Part shown: positions 47,201-50,094 of the stretch, in pieces
How the letters are laid out: every line of letters starts with the position of its first letter
Numbering within the stretch: the first letter of the stretch is position 1
Assembly: GCA_946902875.1 (NCBI GenBank)
Contig: OX336343.1
Span: forward strand, 24,413,596 to 24,477,595
Origin: Nematopogon swammerdamellus
Lineage: Eukaryota; Arthropoda; Insecta; Lepidoptera; Adelidae
DNA length: 64,000 nucleotides
Direction of reading: 5' to 3'
Translations under genes and position numbers: made by a program
The notes under the pieces: generated by a model
Seen by the model: the letters and a program-made list of their open reading frames with translations, nothing else
What the model was told of the DNA's origin: nothing
Databases searched by the model: none

Positions 47201-49429
47201 GCGGTACGAGATTCTAAAGGAAACATGGTAGTAGAGCCGAGCCTAATAGCAGACTGTTTTGCAGAAGAGTTTCAGAAGGCATACTCTTTGGAGACTCCTA
47301 TAACCACACCCCTTGCACTCGACCAGAGTACTAGAGTAGCAGAGACAATCAATGATATCTCCTTTAACCCGGACACCATAAAGAGAGTACTGGAAAATCT
47401 CGACGCTGCTTCATCAACTGGACCAGACGGTATCCCCGGCTCTATCTTAAAAAACTGCTCCAACGTAATACTTCCTGCTTTACAAGATATAATGATTTCC
47501 TCCTTTGAATCCGGAATAGTCCCACTGGACTGGAAGCACTTAACACAAGCACAGTAGACGTCTGGATTTTGTGGCCGAAAGGCTGGTATCTCTGGACGTC
47601 TATAAACAAAACGTAAATCAAACAACAAATGATAGTAAAGGAGGTTGGACTGGAAGCACTCTATAGTGACCCCAATATACAAAAAAGGCGACAAAATGAC
47701 ACCATCAAACTATAGACCAATAAGCTTGACAAGTATCACTTGTAAGTGCATGGAGAGATTAATAGTGAATAGTTTGCAAAACTTTCTTAAGTCCGAGCAC
47801 ATTATATCCACTCACCAGCATGGATTTGTCCCCAGGCGCTCTACGATCACGAATTTACTAATATGTCTAGATCACTGGACCCAAGAGTTTGATTCTAAAA
47901 ACCCAGTTGATGTGATTTATTTAGATTTTGAACGAGCATTTGATAAAGTTCCACATCGACGTCTCCTGGTAAAATTGGAACATCTTGGAATACGAGGCAA
48001 GCTACTAACGTGGATAGAAAACTACCTGGTCGGCAGAACATACCAAGTGAGAGTGGGCGACTGCCTATCGGGAGTGAGAGACGTTCTCAGCGGCGTGCCC
48101 CAAGGATCAGTTCTGGCACCAACTCTATTTGGTCTCTACATCTCCGACATCTGCGCTGTTATCCAAGCCATGTCAAGCCTATTCGCCGATGATGCAAAAC
48201 TCATTGCCAACCCCATTGTGAGCAGTGGGACACTCAGAGATGACCTGGACAGAATATTGGAATGGACCCGCCATTGGCTAATACGAACTAACCCCTCGAA
48301 ATGCACAGTTTTGCATATAGGGAATAATAACCCGAGACTCCAGTATAAAATCGGAACAGACATAATATTTTCTACACAGGCTCAGAAAGATCTGGGAATA
48401 ACTATCTCAGAAGATCTAAAATGGGCAAATCATATAGAGACCATAGTCAAACGAGCAAACGCCATACTCTATGTTGTACGAAAATCATTTCAAAACCTGA
48501 CTATAGAGACATTAATCAAAATTTACAAATCTCACATTAGACCACTCTTGGAATATGGATTTCAAATATGGAATCCTTACTTCGTCAAAGATATTACTCT
48601 CCTAGAAAGAGTTCAAAGAAGAGCGACCAAGATACCAAAATCACTGAAGAGGAAACCATACGAGGAAAGACTAAAAATCCTCAACCTGACAACATTGGAG
48701 CAACGTAGAGAAAGGGGTGACCTCATAGAAACATACAAGATTCTCAATCAGCATTATGATTGTCCAGAACTGGAGAACCTCTTTACCAGAAATACAAATA
48801 GTCATCTCCGAGGCCATAGCTTGAAGCTGAATGTCACTGTCAGCTCAACAAATCCGAGACGAAACTTCCTGTCAAATAGAGCAGTGGAAATGTGGAACAA
48901 ACTGCCCGAAGATGTCGTACAAGCACCCACCACCAATTCCTTTAAAAACAGGCTCGACAAACACCTAAAAAAAAACACCAAATTAAACTAACATAAAAAT
49001 AACAAAGCACCAGTGAACTTAGACATGAACACATCAGCCTAGGCTGTTCGTTCATCAAATAAATAAATAAACAAATAAAAAAATAAATAGAACTGTACAA
49101 TGTGGCTCGAGTACAAGCAGCAGATTCGGGGAGCGATGTTTGCTGTAATGTATGTTGATGTTATTGTGACAAGAGCCCGTCCTTCCCATCAGTGGGATTG
49201 TGGAGGTTGTACTGTACGTAACATATAACAGTGTTGTGGTGTTGCAGGCAAGTACCTCATCATGAAGGACCCGAACAAGCCGCTGATCCGGCTGTACGAC
49301 ATCCCGGACAACACGTTCGAGTCGGACGCGAGCGAGGAGAGCGGCGACGACGCGCCCGCCGCGCCCGCCGCCGGCGACCCCGCGCCTTTCGCACCACTCT
49401 ACCAGTACGCGAGCGCCAAGCGCATCTAG
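14041..49429 (+). CDS. eIF3d: Eukaryotic translation initiation factor 3 subunit d, nine coding exons
   Basis: The CDS is join(14041..14251, 15487..15677, 16195..16354, 16441..16689, 21832..21992, 32922..33053, 42370..42576, 42651..42846, 49248..49429). This is 1689 nt, 562 aa plus stop, and every phase fits. The protein is the eIF3 subunit that lies over the mRNA exit channel of the 40S subunit and binds the 5' cap in a specialised initiation route. Recognisable blocks are [19 protein letters not shown] (N-terminal tail that contacts eIF3e), [21 protein letters not shown], an Arg/Gly-rich stretch, [48 protein letters not shown] and [12 protein letters not shown] (cap-binding domain), and an acidic C-terminus ([11 protein letters not shown]). 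The length matches insect orthologues. Introns total 33.7 kb and are mostly transposons; introns 3 and 7 are only 86 and 74 bp. The start has a good context (CAGCATGG). Confidence 0.95.
14376..14500 (+). other. G-rich/C-rich potential G-quadruplex and hairpin in eIF3d intron 1
   Basis: Runs such as CCCGGGGGGGGGG and GGGGGCGGGGCGAGGAGGGG are followed about 25 bp later by CCCCCACCCCTCGCC, an inverted complement of the second run. The RNA could form a stable hairpin and the DNA a G-quadruplex. Confidence 0.5.
15360..15470 (+). repeat. Dispersed ~100-bp repeat just upstream of eIF3d exon 2
   Basis: A block beginning GCGGGAGCGCGCGCG and containing AAAAGGGCCTGGGAGCCAAG and GAGGAGTAGTACTATTTTGAG recurs almost unchanged at 60332-60440. 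The two copies lie close to exons of different genes. Confidence 0.7.
15487..15677 (+). CDS. eIF3d: eIF3d coding exon 2
   Basis: Acceptor GTGTTGCAG, donor ACCAAG|GTGCGT, phase 0 at its end. It encodes [20 protein letters not shown], the [11 protein letters not shown] block and the [14 protein letters not shown]rg/Gly stretch. Confidence 0.93.
16195..16354 (+). CDS. eIF3d: eIF3d coding exon 3
   Basis: Acceptor TGCACAG, donor AAGGAAG|GTGAGC. It encodes [10 protein letters not shown] and the [19 protein letters not shown] block. Confidence 0.93.
16441..16689 (+). CDS. eIF3d: eIF3d coding exon 4
   Basis: Acceptor GTGCCGCAG after an 86-bp intron, donor GAAGATCG|GTACGC. It encodes [20 protein letters not shown] through [13 protein letters not shown]. 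The exon is very GC-rich compared with its introns. Confidence 0.93.
16964..17671 (+). CDS. Non-LTR retrotransposon ORF1 protein with PHD-type zinc finger
   Basis: The protein has 235 aa. Residues 10-63 hold a CxxC..CxxC..CxxC..CxxC array (CNKC, CDSC, CSEC, CPEC) of the PHD/treble-clef kind found in CR1-clade ORF1 proteins. A short coiled-coil-like stretch ([14 protein letters not shown]) follows. An RRM-like domain begins at NVILFGVPE and includes RPLKLIMSG, and the tail is basic. ORF1 proteins bind the element RNA in the retrotransposition particle. The stop codon overlaps the likely ORF2 start as TAATG. No disabling change is seen. Confidence 0.85.
   Translation: MNQSPNSQKCNKCKKLINDKKPGVKCDSCKIILCSECAGLSATECRVLDLKTNRVLIFMCPECRDNLKQLPTLINVIVELKEEIRLLKRSQEHTDMARTIAEWKNVILFGVPESTSSSVEQRKKEDSDGVARVLAAVPNCERPVAVVRLGKPQPGQSASRPLKLIMSGKQKAIHILKNKSKLPATASVKSDLTLCQRDHLKKLREELVERNGKGEADITIKYVNNCPKIVKIAKK
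17671..20496 (+). CDS. Non-LTR retrotransposon ORF2: AP-type endonuclease and reverse transcriptase
   Basis: The frame is open from 17638, but the ATG at 17671 overlaps the ORF1 stop (TAATG), a layout that suits reinitiation, so I prefer this start (941 aa). The endonuclease domain shows [39 protein letters not shown] and SDHLVLI. The reverse transcriptase shows [43 protein letters not shown] and the catalytic FADDT, then a C-terminal region with [11 protein letters not shown]. All catalytic motifs are present, so this copy may be active. It belongs to the CR1/Jockey group; I favour CR1 because of the ORF1 PHD finger and the microsatellite tail. Confidence 0.9.
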   Translation: MLSSDIIQFSFFYTNLASLTAKFDQFLMEINKLKPDFIIITETHLTSMIKDSLIGITGYTLFRKDRSGGKKWGGVAIYVANSHNDVPILARQNLTYHKDSVEALWLDIKFGKFELLLAGVYRPTHYTLEDSDKHLFQAMHDAAECGTTLIMGDFNLPDIHWPLENIDGYNTLHSAFIEMYTSSSLHQLVKEITRKRNNQESLIDLILCNDQDLCTKIEHHPNIGKSDHLVLITTMQFIQEENHSHTIKPRRNYFKANYKNVSDMLKAEKLTNTEHTDIHDAWNEFKTITKKSLDCHVPFSKPTSKVNNKPWVNHHIVDMTKEKKRLWKIYQRSKTNENYSAYRNVNNKIVATIRHFRQTFEANVVDTGPKAFYGYIRKQLSSKVCTPPALRPDDSSEIVTDHHAVANVFAKQFEKSYVRENDGPLPHISVQRIANSIEHVEFSPEAVSKVLHSFKDTTSMGPDNIPAIFLKECSTDLCEQLAVIMNLSLESGKLPKDWKEAVVTPIYKKGDKLTAANYRPISLTSIICKAMEKIITDKIRRFLDQEHIIIEEQHGFVQRRSTVTNLLSCLNKWTTEWNERHPVDIIYLDYEKAFDRVPIKRLVKKLEHFGFRGKLLLWIEDFLTNRQFRVRVGDELSEPHPVLSGVPQGSVLGPAAFGIFLTDLKAVMNLDFMLFADDTKFFANPTISHQKIQDNLNHIVQWTKDWLLSLNAGKCSVLHVGPRNPHLHYTIDGTPVTPVNSQKDLGIILTNNLKWETHIIEIVKRANSLLYMIRKAFSYITIHLFLKLYKTYVRPLLEYGYQIWSPYFQKDIFLLERVQKRATKMVASIRNVSYENRLEALGLTTLEERRHRGDLIETYKILSERYNVADLKLMYTMNTNNHLRGHSLKLNRISSKSNPRKHFIANRVVDSWNRLPEEVISATSVNSFKNRLDMHIKNHKL
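20657..20850 (+). repeat. Polypyrimidine low-complexity tract
   Basis: About 190 bp of almost uninterrupted C and T (TCCCTCCCT-type units) lie directly 3' of the retrotransposon tail inside intron 4. Confidence 0.8.
20851..21831 (+). other. Remainder of eIF3d intron 4
   Basis: No gene is recognised. The short ORFs on both strands lack any family signal. Confidence 0.4.
21832..21992 (+). CDS. eIF3d: eIF3d coding exon 5
   Basis: Acceptor GTGTGAGCAG, donor CAG|GTTACT. It encodes [40 protein letters not shown] and NHNFSQQ. Confidence 0.93.
21993..22583 (+). other. Start of eIF3d intron 5
   Basis: No gene is seen. The part at 22490-22560 (AAAAAAATGTCGGGAGTGTTTT..GGAGTTC) resembles 15190-15240 in intron 1, so it is another dispersed repeat. 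Confidence 0.4.
22584..22709. repeat. Perfect 61-bp palindrome with 4-base loop
   Basis: The arms 22584-22644 and 22649-22709 are exact reverse complements around TTTT (start GTTACCAACAAAACAG). Immediately upstream there are extra direct copies of CAACAAAACAGTTTGTTAC. A perfect hairpin of this size indicates a very recent event. Confidence 0.9.
22710..23143 (+). other. Intron 5 sequence between palindrome and gypsy element
   Basis: AT-rich, no gene recognised. Confidence 0.35.
23148..23558 (-). repeat. 3' LTR of the gypsy element
   Basis: 411 bp, TG..CA in either orientation, identical by eye to the copy at 28452-28862. It contains a copy of the first 12 gag codons. Confidence 0.88.
23690..24130 (-). 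repeat. Five tandem 89-92-bp repeats between pol and the 3' LTR
   Basis: GTGAGGCGTGGACGACACTG recurs at 23736, 23828, 23917, 24006 and 24098, within units of 89-92 bp that also contain GTGTCCCTTCCACCAGCACC. They lie in the 3' untranslated part of the gypsy element. The plus-strand ORFs across them come from the repetition. Confidence 0.9.
24156..28487 (-). CDS. Ty3/gypsy Gag-Pol polyprotein
   Basis: A single intact ORF of 1443 aa. Gag ends with two CCHC knuckles at about residues 247 and 294 ([28 protein letters not shown]). Next come an aspartic protease ([12 protein letters not shown], about 345), reverse transcriptase ([22 protein letters not shown], catalytic IYMDDI at about 656), RNase H ([21 protein letters not shown]) and integrase (H-H-C-C zinc region near [11 protein letters not shown], then HTIHIDF, DQGRSY, and a Glu in NGQVERV). 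There is no env ORF. The order RT-RH-IN is that of Ty3/gypsy. The first 12 codons lie inside the 5' LTR, which is unusual. All catalytic residues appear intact. Confidence 0.93.
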   Translation of the reverse strand: MSDPDGDEVLPTSEEGIGGAPTQEKISSEESTAVKLVNNMETLISRLLALPPPAPTASTNTSATQLIPFNPDNSEADIEGWCRVTEMIVQSKRLEGVDLLIALTSALKGRAATYLTKINLNELTWTTVKQSLTAKFSKPKLMQDFFDDILRFQIGMKETAAESALRLWNMIECLPKTEMPEEVIAGFVISVLCQKDNSIRRELNSNVVVTRAQLFRILAGISLKRRLDTTETQEPEFKRPRMTDTRYTGKCYSCGIPGHRRSECRKRREDFETPMQQNSASSSRVPERTSAITCYVCGKPGHVATICPDRKDGRRAPVKEVNLCEHRMSRGTLTTSSGEPVSFLFDSGSSCSLLKESYCSTFRGTVHKCLVYLTGIGGDDIKCTSQIETKISIGTLSVTLVFHVVPDTCISEPAIIGRDILEKGVGVHIDNDNIKFSCKEQTNSCELSLNRPDFTQVDTDLAGEDRKTLIKLLNKYADHFIEGIPKKRVTTGQLEINLVDPHKTVQRCPYRLAPVEKEIVREKVRELLDAGVIQESSSHFASPILLVKKKDNTDRMCVDYRELNSNTRPEHHPLPRIEDQIDQLSGAHYFSSLDMASGFHQVPIHPESVEKTAFVTPEGQYEYLAMPFGLRNAPSVYQRCITRALNNLKDRPLIYMDDILCYSGDIQEGLQRLDDVLGALSQAGFSFNLKKCKFMRQKIDFLGYSLQRGEVRPNSRKIQALVDAPAPRTATQVRQFLGLASYFRKFVPGFTHIVGPLYSLTKLKGPIKWSEKHEEIRNSIINILTSEPVLTIFDPELPVELHTDASSAGYGAILIQKKDNLPHVVEYFSLRTSEVESRYHSYELETLAVVRAVEHFRHYLYGRHFTVFTDCNSLKASKTKTDLTPRVHRWWAILQSYDFDIVYREGRGMEHADYLSRNPLPEPAVTSIASTSESPKVVQFLELHQGWLSVEQKRDSEIQDLISKHHNNDFPDAVAQTYDVRNGILYRKVTRNQITSWLPLVPRSLIWTLISHVHNELQHLGSDKTLDKLYEQYWFPQMSKCVRQFIDSCIICKASKGPSGAQPVQLHPIPKVAVPWHTIHIDFTGKLSGKSDRKEYCSVIIDAFTKYVLLEHTFSLDAASAVQALKKAAYLFGAPKRIIVDQGRSYISTEFKSFCEKHNIDLHFIATGSSRANGQVERVMRTLKSLLTIIENDPNKTWRDELGNVQLALNSTKSTVTKYTPTELMFGIRTQSLGMSKISSAGPEQQDRLNLNSVREDASSNIQKAATSDAQRFNRGRATVKPFSKGDFVFIKSSERNQTKLDRKFRGPFVITAALENDRYELRSLSGSHRTYKYAHENLRLVPQGHEGLLEMTSSLMNETEAETAPEDVEGEHDRLSLSSCDTLTANSDTLTANSDTITADSDTITADSDTERLSLHSDHDDTCHHVVQIHAEQDGPQPMVRV
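28452..28862 (-). repeat. 5' LTR of the gypsy element
   Basis: 411 bp, followed on the plus strand by TATC. On the minus strand the LTR end (CTGCCTACA) lies within the gag coding sequence. The next bases (TCAGAAGAGGGG) do not resemble a usual TGG-starting tRNA primer-binding site. Confidence 0.88.
29150..29360 (+). repeat. Dispersed ~200-bp repeat (copy 1)
   Basis: The stretch from TTTTACGATGTATC to TACAAATAATTCACTATGTGG, with TTATTTGATGAAGTTAATACC inside, recurs at about 61815-62060. The two copies differ by small indels. Confidence 0.75.
29882..29965 (+). pseudogene. THAP-domain first-exon fragment
   Basis: The reading [10 protein letters not shown], then [12 protein letters not shown], is the start of a THAP zinc finger (C-x4-C and the following Lys/Arg turn) as used by P-element/THAP9-type transposases. 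It stops after 27 codons. Its 46-bp core (29897-29942) recurs inverted at 31749-31794, on the other side of the satellite array. Confidence 0.55.
30098..31600. repeat. Head-to-head array of ~130-bp satellite monomers (5 forward + 7 inverted)
   Basis: GACGAGGGTCTGATGATGG occurs at 30102, 30232, 30361, 30491 (variant) and 30620 (variant). Its complement, at the CCCTCGTCACC mark, occurs at about 30771, 30901, 31030, 31160, 31290, 31420 and 31550. The period is 129-130 bp throughout. The orientation switches at about 30706. Each monomer contains the palindrome GTTACTAGTAAC. The ORFs on both strands are products of the repetition. Confidence 0.92.
31600..31740 (-). repeat. SINE-tail-like interspersed repeat fragment
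   Basis: GGGCGGGTTAAACCCTACCACCTAGTAATAT matches the tail of the 5S-like SINE copies at 36500-36725 and 43900-44080. It is followed by a repeat with CTTAGTCGCCTTTTACGACA that also occurs near 40195 and 40450. Confidence 0.55.
31806..31965 (-). repeat. Lepidopteran interspersed repeat, partial, inverted
   Basis: Contains the complement of the family end (CCAAGTGTGAGTCGAACTCG) and core (GAAAATTTCAACGGGCC, ACGGTTCAAGAGATACAGCC). Confidence 0.65.
32365..32626. repeat. Foldback MITE with ~95-bp arms
   Basis: The arm starting CGATGCATTCC at 32384 (through GAGTTATTTA) recurs inverted and ends at about 32609, with only a few mismatches. The loop of about 35 bp is A-rich. The right end carries CAGGGTTACTGG against TA. 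Confidence 0.8.
32840..32905 (+). repeat. Interspersed-repeat fragment abutting eIF3d exon 6
   Basis: CAGCTGAGTTTCTTGCAGCACAACACGGATTACTCTGC-type sequence matches the end of the repeat at 39350-39395 and 40660-40700. It ends about 20 bp before the exon 6 acceptor, so the repeat lies over the region where branch point and pyrimidine tract are expected. Confidence 0.55.
32922..33053 (+). CDS. eIF3d: eIF3d coding exon 6
   Basis: Acceptor AATGCGTGCAG, donor GTG|GTGAGT, 44 codons in phase 0. It encodes [15 protein letters not shown] and [15 protein letters not shown]. Confidence 0.93.
33064..33617 (+). other. eIF3d intron 6, proximal part
   Basis: AT-rich DNA without recognisable genes. Confidence 0.35.
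33618..33840 (-). pseudogene. 3'-terminal fragment of a non-LTR retrotransposon ORF2
   Basis: On the minus strand, reading into a stop at 33618, the sequence gives [19 protein letters not shown] and [15 protein letters not shown], the typical extreme C-terminus of Jockey/CR1-type ORF2 proteins. Upstream of about 33840 the frame runs into an unrelated repeat. It is a 5'-truncated copy. Confidence 0.6.
33840..33990 (+). repeat. Second 3' retrotransposon fragment (plus strand)
   Basis: The segment TTCAAGAGGGGCGTGAATGG..GGCCGGCATGG, reading [13 protein letters not shown], recurs inverted at about 39160-39255. It is another ORF2 end plus 3' UTR. Confidence 0.55.
34310..34470 (-). repeat. Lepidopteran interspersed repeat, partial, inverted
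   Basis: Contains ATAACACATAGTCTGTGAAA, the (GACA)n tract and GGCTTAGTAATAGGCTTCCG, all complement of the family consensus. Confidence 0.75.
34471..35388 (+). other. eIF3d intron 6, AT-rich stretch
   Basis: Many TAGGTA/TACCTA motifs common in lepidopteran introns; no gene is seen. Confidence 0.35.
36184..36240 (+). repeat. (CCGCCT)n simple repeat
   Basis: A run of GCC/CCGCCTCCG units just upstream of the transposase ATG. It generates the poly-Arg and poly-Ala ORFs on the minus strand, which are not genes. Confidence 0.85.
36287..38850 (+). CDS. DUF4817 HTH + DDE_3 transposase, spliced (join 36287..36424, 37933..38850)
   Basis: Exon 1 (46 codons, starting [20 protein letters not shown], ending FVQ) is the DUF4817 helix-turn-helix N-terminus. 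It ends at a donor CAG|GTATGT. The acceptor TTCACAG at 37932 joins in phase to [13 protein letters not shown]. The total is 351 aa. A second HTH region ([21 protein letters not shown]) is followed by the catalytic core: [19 protein letters not shown] and [15 protein letters not shown]. Between the second Asp and the last Asp of SPDLTPLD I count 42 residues (37 if the first Asp is used), longer than the 34 of mariner. The frame is intact. The 1.5-kb intron carries a 5S-like SINE and a lepidopteran repeat, so the intron has grown by insertion. Start codon context is ACAATGC. Confidence 0.88.
36490..36725 (+). mobile_element. 5S-rRNA-like SINE inside the transposase intron
   Basis: GAGTTAGCAACGGGCGCGGTCAGTACTTG and GAGTGACCGC strongly resemble the internal promoter region of 5S rRNA (AGCAACG..GTACTTGGATGGGTGACC). 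They are followed by a body (GTTGGAGGCTGACCG, GGTTCGGATTCC) and a tail (CCTAACTTACTAGG..GTTTAACCCGCCCGG). A second copy lies inverted at 43900-44080. Confidence 0.6.
36762..37440 (+). repeat. Lepidopteran interspersed repeat, split copy
   Basis: The head (GGTTCTGTATCCGTACGGGACCCTATTACTAAACC) is at 36762-36805 and the end (GAGTTCGACTCGCACTTGGCCGG) at 37405-37432. About 500 bp of other DNA lies between. Confidence 0.65.
37735..37800 (+). repeat. Fragment of the CATGCAGCAGGTGGGTCTTCG repeat
   Basis: The same text occurs at 40550-40610 in a longer copy. Confidence 0.6.
37802..37849. repeat. Perfect 48-bp palindrome
   Basis: CCGAATATTCGTAGGTATGTA and its complement flank CCTACC. The GTAGGTATGTACC text repeats just after. 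Confidence 0.85.
38975..39420 (+). repeat. Interspersed repeat interrupted by a retrotransposon 3' fragment
   Basis: 38975-39100 and 39270-39420 are the two parts of the same family seen complete at 40435-40735. Between them, 39105-39262 (minus strand) is the retrotransposon 3' end also found at 33840-33990. Confidence 0.6.
39740..39995 (+). pseudogene. 3' fragment of a Jockey-like non-LTR retrotransposon
   Basis: Reading near 39848 gives FKCRIN then [16 protein letters not shown], matching the end of the copy at 52812-53150 (VFKRRINGLDSLATVRKSAG). The following GTCTCGCGAGG..TTTTGGCTCTGTCGACTG 3' UTR is shared too. Confidence 0.6.
40000..40270 (-). repeat. Interspersed repeat, inverted copy
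   Basis: The complement of the family at 40435-40735 (CCCGACAATCGGGGTAATC, GGTGGCTAGCC, TTAGTCGCCGTTTACGACATG). Confidence 0.65.
40435..40740 (+). repeat. Interspersed repeat, fullest copy in the window
   Basis: Runs from TGCATGTCGTAAAAGCCGACTAAGG through GCAGCAGGTGGGTCTTCGTG to CCCCGATTGTCGGGAC. It contains no ORF of its own. It is followed by a short (TATG)n run. Confidence 0.65.
41318..42369 (+). other. Distal eIF3d intron 6
   Basis: A/T-rich with several long A and T runs and a (TG)n run at about 42006-42020. No gene is recognised. Confidence 0.4.
42370..42576 (+). CDS. eIF3d: eIF3d coding exon 7
   Basis: Acceptor GGTGTGCAG, donor GTGCAG|GTACTC, 69 codons. It encodes [36 protein letters not shown] and [14 protein letters not shown]. 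Confidence 0.93.
42651..42846 (+). CDS. eIF3d: eIF3d coding exon 8
   Basis: Follows a 74-bp intron made largely of GTGTGCGT repeats. It encodes [36 protein letters not shown] and [18 protein letters not shown]. The donor GACG|GTCGGC is a poor match to consensus. Confidence 0.9.
42866..43205 (+). repeat. Lepidopteran interspersed repeat immediately after the exon 8 donor
   Basis: TTTAGGTCCATACAGGACCCTATTGCTAAG begins 19 bp after the donor. The copy ends GTTCGACTCGCACTTGGC at about 43202. It shows the (CTGT)n tract and CGAAATTTTCACAAAAT core. Confidence 0.8.
43373..43608 (+). mobile_element. hAT-like MITE fragment
   Basis: ACCAGGGATGGGTAAACTTTTT at 43373 resembles the CAGGGGTGGGCAAACT-type terminus of hAT elements. 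The other end (CACTTTGAGTATCGCTGCG at about 43578) resembles the inverted counterpart loosely. Boundaries are approximate. Confidence 0.4.
43900..44080 (-). mobile_element. 5S-rRNA-like SINE, inverted copy
   Basis: On the minus strand the text CAACGCTGGGTGCGGTCAGTACTTGGATGGGTGACCGC-type sequence is a near copy of the 5S rRNA internal control region. It is followed by GTTGGAGGCTGATCG, a GGTTCGGATTCC box and a tail with CTAGGTGGTAG and AACCCGCCCGG. Confidence 0.65.
44373..45113 (+). CDS. Non-LTR retrotransposon ORF1 with PHD-type zinc finger (second CR1-like copy)
   Basis: The protein has 246 aa; an alternative start is 44397 (MSKCYKCVK). The zinc finger (CYKC, CDGC, CIKC, CSQC spacing) is followed by [16 protein letters not shown] (coiled coil), then an RRM-like region ([18 protein letters not shown]) and a basic end ([14 protein letters not shown]). 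It is clearly related to 16964-17671 but only moderately similar, so it is a sister family. This ORF is intact although ORF2 is broken. In the 3' half the order and spacing match the intact copy. Confidence 0.82.
   Translation: MWCGVGIIMSKCYKCVKSLGSEAIQCDGCKRDLCIKCSELSTTEARSMALKSRILMFFCSQCKVGIFQVPQLFKLIEELKSEIATLSKNNANPAPSHLVTTENIIQEVREREYRARNIIAFNIPECSSNETQDKIRFDEEKVTESLADILTEPKAKIIRLIRLGKPSDKPRPLKIVCRSKYDAQNILKNKKKIKVTVSLASDQTPMQRNELLELRKELTIRTEAGEANLTIKYVKGSPTIVNMSKN
45592..46496. mobile_element. piggyBac-like non-autonomous element, 905 bp, TTAA duplication
   Basis: The ends CCCTTTGGAAGGC and GCCTTCTAAAGGG are inverted copies of each other, and each is bounded by TTAA (45588-45591 and 46497-46500). 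TTAA target duplication with CCC..GGG ends is the signature of piggyBac. No transposase ORF is present. It sits inside ORF2 of the retrotransposon, so it is younger than that copy. Confidence 0.85.
47541..47645. mobile_element. 105-bp insertion with 15-bp target duplication
   Basis: TGGACTGGAAGCACT occurs at 47526-47540 and again at 47646-47660. The sequence between is foreign to ORF2, and the reading resumes after it. A 15-bp duplication points to target-primed (LINE-mediated) insertion. The source is not recognised. Confidence 0.75.
49248..49429 (+). CDS. eIF3d: eIF3d coding exon 9 and stop
   Basis: Acceptor GTGTTGCAG. It encodes [20 protein letters not shown], an acidic stretch ([11 protein letters not shown]), an Ala/Pro tail and ASAKRI, and stops with TAG at 49427-49429. 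No AATAAA follows closely; AATACA at about 49482 is a possible weaker signal. Confidence 0.93.
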
Positions 49430-49587
49430 CCGCCGCCACGTCCGGATCATCAATTCTCCATATCTTATTGTAGCCGCTACTTGAATACAATTATATGAAT
49501 GAGGTCACACCGCTCGTTTTAATTGTCGCCGCTCACGAATGCAACTCCATCAAGATCTGTATGTCGTACTCGTAGTCGGATACAACA

Positions 49588-49645
<58 letters not shown>

Positions 49646-50094
49646 CGAGGAAGGGGGCCGGAGGATTTAGTTAGGCTGGGCGGCAGTTGGGAGAATCCAT
49701 CATCTCATTCTTTATCTCGCAGTCACGAAATCGCTTTATCGCTGCGTTCCCGGTCTACACGGCCAGACTGACTCGCTGGAGGAGGAACGACCCGACTCGA
49801 CTGTCCCCACTCGATTCGCCCGGCTCCCTCAACAATAGATTTCCGGCTGCGCAAACCGGACCAATATGCATTATACACGTCTTCGGCACCAAGAAGCACC
49901 GACATTTTTTTGTTGGTTGCAGTCTAGTATTTTTTTTTTTTTTAGCTTTTGCCAGCGGCTTCGCTCGCGTGAAATTCGTATTTACAAAGAAGAAGAACCT
50001 TTATTTCAGCGCGCGGAACAATTCGGTTTGTATGAGAGCCACATCTTAGCGTAGTCGGAAGTGAATTTTATTTACCATATCCTGTTTCCCGTAT
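49430..50094 (+). other. eIF3d 3' UTR and flank
   Basis: Contains a perfect (CA)n tract at 49591-49644 and no further gene. A polypyrimidine/polyT run is at 49928-49942. Confidence 0.5.
49591..49644 (+). repeat. (CA)n microsatellite, about 54 bp
   Basis: Uninterrupted CA dinucleotides. Confidence 0.97.

Larger units (their letters stand above)
45146..48991 (+). pseudogene. Broken non-LTR retrotransposon ORF2 (second CR1-like copy)
   Basis: The endonuclease start ([26 protein letters not shown]) reads to GDFN at about 45590, where a 905-bp piggyBac-like MITE interrupts it. Coding resumes after 46500 ([32 protein letters not shown]) and hits a TAA at 47171, at a position where the intact copy has Gln. 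After a 105-bp insert at 47541-47645 the RT resumes ([47 protein letters not shown]) and runs to 48991. So there are three separate lesions. The tail at 49057-49090 is AAATAAATAAA-type. Confidence 0.88.
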
